From positions 32,802,501 to 32,866,500 of the forward strand of contig NC_090291.1 in assembly GCF_037392515.1 (NCBI RefSeq): a stretch of DNA of 64,000 nt, in the 5' to 3' direction. The stretch is from Haliotis asinina. Lineage: Eukaryota; Mollusca; Gastropoda; Lepetellida; Haliotidae. The notes beneath the pieces are model-generated. The model made no database searches. It was not told the DNA's origin and worked only from the letters and a program-made list of their open reading frames with translations. Shown piece by piece: positions 55,801 to 64,000 of the stretch; the stretch's first letter is position 1, and each line of letters begins with the position of its first letter. The position numbers and the translations under genes are program-made.

Positions 55801-58800
55801 ATGACTTGTCTTCTAATAATCTATTTTGGTATTGGTAGTAGGATACTGACAGTTCAAGCAGTCAAATATGGTGCCAATGGTAGGGCACTCACTGTTCCAG
55901 CTGTTTATCATGGTATTGGTAGTATGGTACCTACTACAGTTCCAGCTGTTTATCACGGTATTGGTAGTATGGTACCTACTACTGTTCCAGCTGTTTATCA
56001 TGGTATTGGCAGTATGGTACCTACTACAGTTCCAGCTGTTTATCATGGTATTGGTAGTATGGTACCTACTACTGTTCCTGCTGTTTATCATGGTATTGGT
56101 AGTATGGTACCTATTACTGTTCAAGCAGTGTATAATGGTTTCAATGATATGGTACTCACTGGCTTGGAGGCTCTGATTTTCCTCTTGGATGGCAGAGATT
56201 TCATCATCACAAGCCCTTCACTGTCTGACTCTATCTTTAATGGCTCTGATTCTGACTCTGACACCTTCTCTGATGGTGGTGAGGAGTGTACCTCGGGCTG
56301 TGTTTCTGTCAGTGTGTTGCCCTGACTCTCCAATTCTTCTGTGATCTCTTCTTCGATTGAATCTGTCAACACATATTTCTAATGAAGGAGTGTTTACAAT
56401 GGTCATGAAATTTCTTTTGGCCAAGGATGTCAGTAATTAGAATCAGATAATGACACAGAGAGGATATACAGAAGACAACCAGCTGCAGACAAAGACAAAA
56501 CTTACTCTGCATTAATAAGACAGATGGTTTAATGCCACGTTAAATCAACACTGTTCCCATTATATAATGGCATGTCAGGATAGACTAAAGTGATGGGGGC
56601 TGAAAACGTTTACTACTTTGGTAAAATACTCAAGCACAATCATGGTGATGCCAAACTCAAACCAGAATCAGATGAACTAGAAATCAAATCCACAATCACA
56701 ACTGTCTAGTGTACACAAGGGACACAACACAGACCAACTGGCAACTAATTCTTCCCATATTAATGAAAGCGACCAGGAGGACCGGAATCTTACACAAAAA
56801 TTTCCTACCAACATAAGATAAAAGAGATGTCAAATTGATGTAGGACCTAGAGGAACATGTGACCTATGTGACATGTGACAACTTCTCATAAGATACATGA
56901 TATCTGACTGCCATCTGTATTGTAGTCTCTGCTTGCACTTGGCTTTCATGATAGTTTTATGTGTCCTAGACCCGTGAAGGTCCCGGGGTAGAATAGGCCT
57001 TCAGCAACCCATGCTTGCCATAAAAGGTGACTCAGCTTGTCGTAAGAGGCGACTAACGGGATCGGGTGGTCAGGCTCGCTGACTTGGTTGACACATGTCA
57101 TCGGTTCCCAATTGCGCAGATCGATGCTCATGTTGTTGATCACTGGATTGTCTGGTCCAGACTCGATTATTTACAGACCGACGCCATATAGCTGTAATAT
57201 TGCTGAGTGCGGCATAAAACTAAACTCACTCACTCACTTATGTGTCCTAAATTAGCTTACGGTGCCTGATTTGCCTGATAGGAAATACCAAATACAAACT
57301 TACAAATTACCCCGCAATCTATTACTATCATTAAGGAAATAATAAACCTTACTGACCTTCATCTTCAAACATAGTGTCATCCATTGGCTTTGGTGATGGC
57401 TGAAAACACAAACTGGCGGTTAGAAATCTAAACATACCTAACAGTAGATAAGCAAGACAGCAATAACGTGACGATTCATCCTTCATTATCTTGGGTAATA
57501 TAGCTCCTTTCTTTTATGGCTAATACTCTGGACACATCAACACTAAGACTTTAGTTCAGAGAAGGCTTACCACCTCATCCATCACAAACTTAGATGATGA
57601 CATTTCTCCAAACTACAACCTGAATGTCTTTTGAGGAAGAGTTTGTTACATATTTACTTTCAAGACACTGGCCTCATACAAGAGGGAACCTAATATATAA
57701 ACCTTAAGTGTGCTTCTCACTATATATTAGGTCATCTCTTGTTTTCCCTGAACAACCGCATTCAGAATACTGGCATTATGCATTAATGACTTCACCACTG
57801 GGCTAACCTCATTAAGAACTCCACTCTAACCTGAGCAAGTTTATTGAAAAAGAGACAGCACAAGGAAATACAGTTGCATACCTTAGGAGTTACCTCTGCT
57901 GCTTTGGAATCTGAAAGAAACCAAATAGTTTGTAGCCATCCTCAAGACATTAAACACAACATCACCACTGTAGTGTTCTGCACACTCTAAGGCATCGATT
58001 TAAGACATCATGAATATGCACATTGTTACTAATATTTTTTGTATGTTTGATTACTTTCAAATATCATAACCTAAAAATATCTTTCATTTACAACTGATAC
58101 TGATTAACATTTACTTTTGTATGTTACCATGTAATAGTTCAATTAATTTGTTTAAAAAATGGTGATTGTTTACCAATGATATATGAAGTTTTTACATTTG
58201 AAAACTAACATTCCTATGATATCGAACTCAATTTTATTACATTGATCTCCATCTGCAAAGAAAGGAACACAAAACTGAAGACATCAGCGCAGTGTTATTG
58301 TTCTAGTGTCGACATCTGGTGTTATAATGTTCACTTTAGTAAAGTTAGTGTATAGCTACTCAAAGCAGACAGTCAATATATATACAACAGGTAACTGACT
58401 ATAGGAATGTTGTCATATGTACGGTTAGTAATGTTACCAGAGGCGATATTAACATAATACTATACATGAAGCTATACACTGTTGTACACAGTCAGTGCAG
58501 CAGTGCTAGTGACAAGCTGATGCCCTGTTGTGTAGGGCGTTCTCTTATCACCAGCATCATGGCATCCCTTGACCAGACAGGAGGAGACATGAATAGGATG
58601 ATGATGGATCAAGTGAGCTGGATGATGAGGCCTACATGTTTACTTTCACTAACAAAACAATCATGAATGAGTGTGTGAATATGGTTTTACTCTGCCTTTA
58701 GCAATATTCCAGCAACATTGCTGCGTGGGACACCAGAAATGGGATTCTCATGTTGTACCTGTGGCAAATCAAACCTGGGTCTTCAGAGTGATCAGAGAAC

Positions 58801-61800
58801 ACTTTATCCACCAAGCTACCCCTATGCCCTCATTAATGAAGAAAGAGAGATATTCAACCATGGGACTGCAACGTTTCCTGTGATGTTACAAAACTCTTTG
58901 ACAAGCCAAATGTTCAAAACCAGAGTGTAGTCAAGTTCTGTTTGAAGAAAAAAGCTTACCAAATAACAGTTATAGTAGGACCAGAAATTAGTGAGGAATT
59001 AAAGAATATTATAGTATAGACAACCTTTACCAGCTATCAAGTGCTTGGCTTCATTCAACAGAGACAACTCTGTTAATCATTAATTTGTGAGGAGTTATTC
59101 CCCTTGGTTTACTTGCTACCAGACGACATTTTCAGTGATCCTTAGTATGGATGATTTAGAGATGAGGAAGTTGATTTTAGACTATTATAACAAGGACATC
59201 AGATCAGCTAATGTGATTTCAAGTAGAGCAGGCATCCCTTTGTTCACTGTTTATAGTGTTTTGAAAAACACTGCAACTGGTATTCTTGTTTGTAAAACAC
59301 ATGAAGGAGTTTAGAAAACTTGGGCTGGCTATAACTGATAGAGGAATTGTCCCTCTCCGTAAGAAGACAAATAAAACTGAGCTGCACACAATGGGTTGTC
59401 AGAAAAGTCAAGGAATTCCATCAACGATCATCAAACCTGAACAAAAGGAGTGAAGGTTGAACTGGTGCTTTCAGCAAAGACATTTAACTGAGACAATATG
59501 ATTTTCTAAGATGAAAGTTCTGTGTGGCTGTTTCCTAATACACTGAAATTCTGGACCAAACAAACTATAAAACCTTTGTATCAACGCCCAAAGTAAGTTA
59601 AGTACAGGTGGTACATCAGCGTTGGGGCAATGCCCCTCTGTGTATTTAAAGGGAATATAAACAGTGAATGGTACACAGATATTCTTGAGGTATATTTACT
59701 TCCATCTGCTCACATGTTGCATTTTCCAACAGGACAACAACCCAAAACATTATTCAAAGCATTCACAGGCCTGGTTTCTGACCCAAAATATGACATTATT
59801 ATATTGGCAAAGATATAGACCTTACCTAAATCCAAAAGAAAATGTTTGTCGACTTACAAGGGATAGTGTCAATAAGAAAAATCTGACAAATATTGCTGAA
59901 ATGAAAGAAGAGGTGGTCCAATACTGGGACAGCATGGACCATGACAGCATGGACCACAACTTCTTTGATCAGTAGTATGCCCCGCCGCATCAAAGCCTGC
60001 ATTGCTGCCCCTGGTGACTTGACTAAATACTAACTGTTCACGTGTCTTTAAATCTGGAGTTATGTTCTGCTAATATTCACATTTAATACATGAGTAATGA
60101 GTTTGAGAAAAAAAATACAAAATATTACAATCTTTAAATTCTCAATATTTTCTGGTGATACTATAAGATACTAAGACTTCAATGTAGTGCTTATAATGGT
60201 GACAGCCATGTTTGGGACAACACTTTCAAATGTATTTGGTACATACTGCTTGTTTGACAAATTCTAACCAGAGAAAGAGAGTGAGTGCTGCAGAATGGAA
60301 TAAATCCAAGCAATGCAGTTGCACAGCATTTTGCCAAAGCCCTTTTGCTTTTCACTTTGCAGGTATTATTCTTCAAAAGTTTCACCTTGAACAATTGCAT
60401 GACATTTTGTTATTTCAATTCCTTGATACTGAACATATCAAATTCTTGAATAAACTTGCTGTTTTTGCCTCATAGCGTATTCTCCAACTGGGGACCTAAT
60501 CTAACCAAGATATAACATTCCTTGAGAATACCTTTAATGTTTAAGGTAAGTACCAAGTTCGGCCTGCACCAAACCCTTGTATGTGAGCCAGCACTTACTG
60601 ACATCATTGTTCCATATTAACATTATCATATTTTTAAAAACTCGCTGAGCTTCCTAAATTGCACAGAATGTACTAGATACAGACTTCCTACCAGTGGTTT
60701 AGTTAACAGATTGCATTAAAAACCATGAACCGAACACAGAAACTATAAAATCAACATTTGATTACTGCAATGAAGTACATGTATTTCAACAAATCTCCTT
60801 CACCAAAACATCTGCAATGTTAACATAAGCCGTATCCTTGAAGCTATGACTGTTCTGCGTTATTGTCAAGCTAAGACCTATTTTACATACCAACTTCCCA
60901 ATTGCCAAACACATATATTGTGTATAACAGGTACAAGGTTGTTTTACAAGCACTGAACATGCAAGATTAACTCACATATAACAGTTAACACACTTGCTTT
61001 AAATGTGTTGACGTCATTTCATGCCATTCTTTGTTTATCAAAAAAAAATAAAATTTGCAATCATTGTTTCCACTCAACATAATGTTAAAGTTGAAACTTC
61101 TTCAAATCAAACTTGCTTCAACCCATGCTGAACTGTTTTGTTCAATGGAACACTTGCAATTACTTTTAAAAATTATGGCCACATCATTGTAGCTCACCTG
61201 GGTAGATCCACCTCATGCATGTCAGCAAATGCAGCCATTTTAAATAGTTTTGTCAGCACAAATATATTAATAACAAATTAAGGCCAGACCAATCGTATGT
61301 CTTGCTTTATGGACCTGCCAGTCATATTTCTTCAAGAAAAAGAAAAATTATAAATGCATATGTCCAGTTTAAAAAATATAATCCTCATGTTTTTATTGAT
61401 GAAAAATTTAACCTTACAAGAAAACATTTCTTTATTGGTTTTGTCCCACATACACTTCATAAATTGCTAAAAGTAAAATACTTTCAGTATTCTAAACGAA
61501 TGTCACTTTGACTGGTGATGTTTTAAAAATAATTCTCCCTCCTGCCTTTAGGTCCTGACCCGTGAAGGTCCCGGGGTAGAATAGGCCTTCAGCAACCCAT
61601 GCTTGCCATAAAAGGCGACCCAGCTTGTCGTAAGAGGCGACTAACGGGATCGGGTGGTCAGGCTCGCTGACTTGGTTGACGCATGTCATCGGTTCCCAAT
61701 TGCGCAGATCGATGATCATGTTGTTGATCACTGGATTGTCTGGTCCAGACTCGATTATTTACAGACCGACGCCATATAGCTGTAAAATTGCTGAGTGCGG

Positions 61801-62670
61801 CGTAAAACTAAACTCACTCACTCACTTTAGGTCCTCCGAGGACAAAAATCCATTAAACAAGAAATAAAATTGGCCTGGTCTAATAAAGACATTTTATAAA
61901 GAGAATATGTCTGCTGTTGAAGGAGAAACAAACACAGACCATCTCTTTGCATTGTTAAATATCTGACTATTTAGGGCTTTTGGTTGAATCTGAAGAGTAC
62001 AGGTTTGACATAAAAATATACAAGTCTAACTATGTAAAAAGACAGATACATTTAGCTTCCTATCTGTATAACTGTAAAAAAGATCTGATAAACAATTTGA
62101 AAGAATTTGTGCAGTAAAAGACGGTAGATGAAATAATGACGTGGCAATTACTTTAATTACTCTTTACATGACCAGTCCGAAATACAGAAATTGCCAACAG
62201 TGCGAGAATCAGTATCAAAACATCACACTCTCATTATAAAGAAGATGTTATCCTTAAACATAGTCTATTTTGTACTTCCCAGCTCCTATAATGCCACTCA
62301 AAGAAGTGACCAGTCCGAATTTCAGATTTTAAGTATTCATTGCATGATCATCTACCCAGGTGAGATGAAAAGGGAGCTTCCTCAGCTTTAGAAGAGACTT
62401 TACCATACTGAAATCCAAACCAATCAATAAACAATGATGGCAATGAAATCTGTACACAGCTGATGCTCTGAGGCTTGATTGACAGCTGATTGACACATGT
62501 CATTTACATTATGTAGGACATCCAGGTGTTGGTGCAGCACATGAAGTGTTATTCATGCCCACATTAATCTTATAACATATTGACTACACATTATCCTGCA
62601 TGCACATGCTCCCTACCACTTCGGGATAATTGTGTCCGTGCCTTGGGTCGGGGGACTGGCTTTCGCTTGC
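52825..62670 (-). CDS. RPGRIP1L: RPGRIP1L (MKS5/NPHP8) C-terminal part
   Basis: Scaffold of the ciliary transition zone that binds RPGR/nephrocystin-type partners. Eight exons join in phase: 62617-62670, 57882-57910, 57357-57399, 56160-56362, 55575-55764, 54827-54911, 54169-54302 and 52825-52937 (TGA), about 283 codons. The 3' five encode an acidic Ser/Glu-rich linker (SESESEPLKIESDSE) and then the C-terminal C2-like RPGR-interacting region: TVTVIISNLTLEED, LFVEYKFLGLDPQETETPFS, VDMEKNYERRQYLASMLL, RFTLVSEPPEDD, VGVVYVSVKDILLN and GQMNLTVECLAALEAVE. Order and motifs match the RPGRIP1L/RPGRIP1 C-terminus. The 62617-62670 exon (KRKPVPRPKARTQLS) is phase-compatible but assigned with less certainty, and exons may be missing between it and 57910. 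The gene continues to the right of the window. Confidence 0.88.
53300..54110 (-). mobile_element. Three degraded SINE family A fragments
   Basis: Between RPGRIP1L exons: about 53300-53400 (TTTGTAAATAATCTAGTCAG), 53645-53785 (CAATTGGGAAACAATGACATG) and 54030-54110 (GCCACACTCGGCAATATTTC plus AACCAAGTCAGAGAGCC). They are old and truncated. Confidence 0.6.
55860..56130 (+). repeat. 45-bp minisatellite, about six units, RPGRIP1L intron
   Basis: Unit GTATGGTACCTACTACAGTT plus CCAGCTGTTTATCACGGTATTG. The period of 45 bp, divisible by 3, leaves open frames on both strands (ORFs 55777-56325, 55868-56176 and 55813-56124). These are repeat artefacts, apart from overlap with the real minus-strand exon at 56160. 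Confidence 0.95.
56969..57237 (+). mobile_element. SINE family A, complete young copy
   Basis: 269 bp from GACCCGTGAAGGTCCCGGGG to AACTCACTCACTCAC. It is flanked by a perfect 12-bp target duplication TTATGTGTCCTA (56957-56968 and 57238-57249). It is almost identical to the copy at 61557-61825 and defines the full-length element. It lies between RPGRIP1L exons. Confidence 0.96.
58668..58825 (-). mobile_element. SINE family B copy
   Basis: GAGTGTGTGAATATGGTTTT, TTTAGCAATATTCCAGCAAC, GGACACCAGAAATGGG and AACACTTTATCCACCAAGCT. Confidence 0.82.
59010..60163 (+). mobile_element. Tc1/mariner DD34E element, degenerate full-length copy
   Basis: About 1.15 kb in an RPGRIP1L intron. Ends TATAGTATAGACAACC and its approximate inverse GGTGATACTATAAG indicate short TIRs at TA. 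The transposase is spread over several frames: an N-terminal helix-turn-helix block (MRKLILDYYNKDIRSANVIS), a DESSVWLF block for the first Asp, FQQDNNPKHYSKHSQAW for the second Asp and LNPKENV for the Glu, 34 residues after the second Asp. Frame changes and stops make it non-functional. It is the same family as the deleted copy at 28504-29279 (reverse orientation), with the shared 3' string GATCAGTAGTATGCCCCGCC. Confidence 0.9.
61281..61882. mobile_element. TTA-type MITE interrupted by a SINE
   Basis: The left end AGGCCAGACCAATCGTATGT and right end AAACAAGAAATAAAATTGGCC match the MITE at 23522-23820. Family A SINE 61557-61825 sits inside it, which shows the MITE is older. Its terminal motif is slightly rearranged (GGCCAGACC against GACCAGGCC), and the target duplication is unclear. 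Confidence 0.75.
61557..61825 (+). mobile_element. SINE family A, complete young copy nested in a MITE
   Basis: 269 bp, the same length and nearly the same sequence as 56969-57237. It is flanked by the 10-bp duplication TTTAGGTCCT (61547-61556 and 61826-61835). Confidence 0.96.
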
Positions 62671-64000
62671 CTAAAACAGGAGTTTACACTGACGTCATGA
62701 GAGATAAATAGGTCATTGATGTGGGAGGGATATTTCTCCTTTCTGCCTCTTTCTGTCATCAATACAAATCAATGCTTGATGCTGATTTCAGAGGAATCAG
62801 TTCATGAGATTCACAGGTGTACAGTAATGGTCTTTAATAGGCCTAAACAACAGAAACAGTCATGGCAATTTGCCATGGTAAAACTCACAAATACAGATAC
62901 CACAGAGAACTGAATCTGTATGATATCAAATACTGTGGGACTTTTGGAAGACTTGTCATATCCATAACAATCTAGTCCTTGCACGTTAAAAACACAATCC
63001 CAAGTTACTGAACTTACAACTCCTCAACCATCCAAGGCCAGTGTGTTTAACTTGCTTTTTCAAGTTCTGCATGTCAGAGAAATACAACTCTTTTCTTTTC
63101 TAATTTACTCCTGCAATTTGTCATATACAGCCCTGTTAAACTCATATACTTTCTCACACATATTTTAATAATTCAGGGTTACTGGTATGAAAGCCCACAG
63201 CTGTTCAGTTTCTTAATTGTATTTTCATGTGGGAATTGGCAGACTTATAATCAAATCTTTAAAAACATCTGTCATGAGGTGAAATAAATACTGCAGTGCA
63301 AGTGCTAAATGAAATATGACATATTTATAAGAAGACAGAGAAGAAATAATCTGAAAAAAAAAATGGAAAAGTAAAACAATGACTACAACCACCCCCATTC
63401 TTCTTCAAAAGCAATGGAGGAAGAACAAAATTAAAATGAAATGTACTTAAGGAAAAAAATAACGGATCACATGAAAGCACAAATGTTCCGTTACTTTCTT
63501 CTAATTTTCTTCACGAGCTATGTGAAAATCTTGTGAAGAAACCAAGAAGAAAGTAATGGAACATTTGTGCTCTCATGTGATCCGTTATTTTTTTCCCACA
63601 GTATATATAAGGTACAAATCAGGTACACAAATAAATTGTGAATGAGTTGGGTGTTGAACGACTTGATGAAGTGTTCAACCACTATGCCACAAAAGGAGAC
63701 TCTTCACATATTGTACCCACATATATCGTATGCTCCTCAAAGTGACCAATCATTTTGAAACAGTAAAGACTGGTTGTCAGATCTTCAAACAGAGTGGCAT
63801 TTTATCAAAGAAAATCATATAATTAATATCACAAGTGTGACAAGTGATTACTTAAACCAATATACAAATCCCCTTATGAAAATGTTTTTATAAATTGCAA
63901 ATAAAATGGACATAGGATTAACACTGAATCCTAACTGAATAATATAGGATCCAATAACAATGTTGGTGAACCGGTTACGCTGGAATATCTGACAGGACCT
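62671..64000. other. RPGRIP1L intron (presumed) to the right edge
   Basis: No exon is recognised on either strand. It contains the palindromic element at 63451-63596 and otherwise AT-rich sequence. Confidence 0.5.
63451..63596. repeat. Near-perfect palindromic foldback element
   Basis: 146 bp with arms GGAAAAAAATAACGGATCAC, ATGAAAGCACAAATGTTCCG and TTACTTTCTTCT facing their inverse, ending GTGATCCGTTATTTTTTTCC. Mismatches are few, so it is probably young. A diverged relative lies at 10724-10839. Confidence 0.93.

Noticed and set aside
55777-56325. 182-aa plus-strand ORF and overlapping minus-strand ORF
   Set aside because: Both come from a 45-bp tandem repeat; the real coding sequence there is the minus-strand RPGRIP1L exon 56160-56362.

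Overview
The window looks like a gastropod mollusc nuclear genome, most likely abalone (Haliotis). This rests on intron-rich animal genes with GT-AG junctions and on very dense copies of two SINE-like repeats sharing the tail GCTGGAATATTGCTGAGTGC...AAACTCACTCAC, which I recognise as abundant in abalone DNA. The species call is inference.

Layout: (1) 406-2898 (+), the last four coding exons of an AFG3L2-type mitochondrial m-AAA protease, running in from the left. (2) 7163-9740 (+), a complete three-exon secreted protein with a Kazal inhibitor domain fused to a trypsin-fold domain carrying an intact His/Asp/Ser set; its upstream region exists as a duplicate at 5207-5615. (3) 14268-28180 (-), a complete GALNS (N-acetylgalactosamine-6-sulfatase) gene of 14 coding exons plus one duplicated exon, rebuilt junction by junction to 513 aa. 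(4) 33313-36231 (-), a small three-exon gene ending in a CENP-B-type helix-turn-helix. (5) 38089-46726 (-), complete neuroguidin (NGDN), 13 coding exons, 307 aa. (6) 46962-51505 (+), complete EMC4, 5 coding exons, 172 aa, divergent from NGDN across 235 bp. (7) 52825-62670 (-), the last eight recognised exons of RPGRIP1L/MKS5, running off the right edge.

Between and inside the genes lie about 40 SINE copies (family A about 269 bp, family B tRNA-derived about 150 bp), two copies of one Tc1/mariner DD34E element (one internally deleted), a long-TIR MITE with a perfect 9-bp target duplication, a second MITE with a TTA duplication, several foldback hairpins, and minisatellites with 36-, 39-, 45-, 61- and 69-bp units. 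No retrovirus-like element, CRISPR array, rRNA or intact tRNA gene was seen.

The genes do not form one pathway: they are ordinary housekeeping genes (mitochondrial proteolysis, lysosomal glycan breakdown, ribosome biogenesis, ER membrane insertion, ciliary transition zone) plus two less usual ones. The most interesting points are the in-phase duplicated GALNS exon that carries the catalytic lysine (a candidate mutually exclusive pair), the Kazal-protease fusion with an Arg at the inhibitor P1 position, and the small CENP-B-HTH gene.
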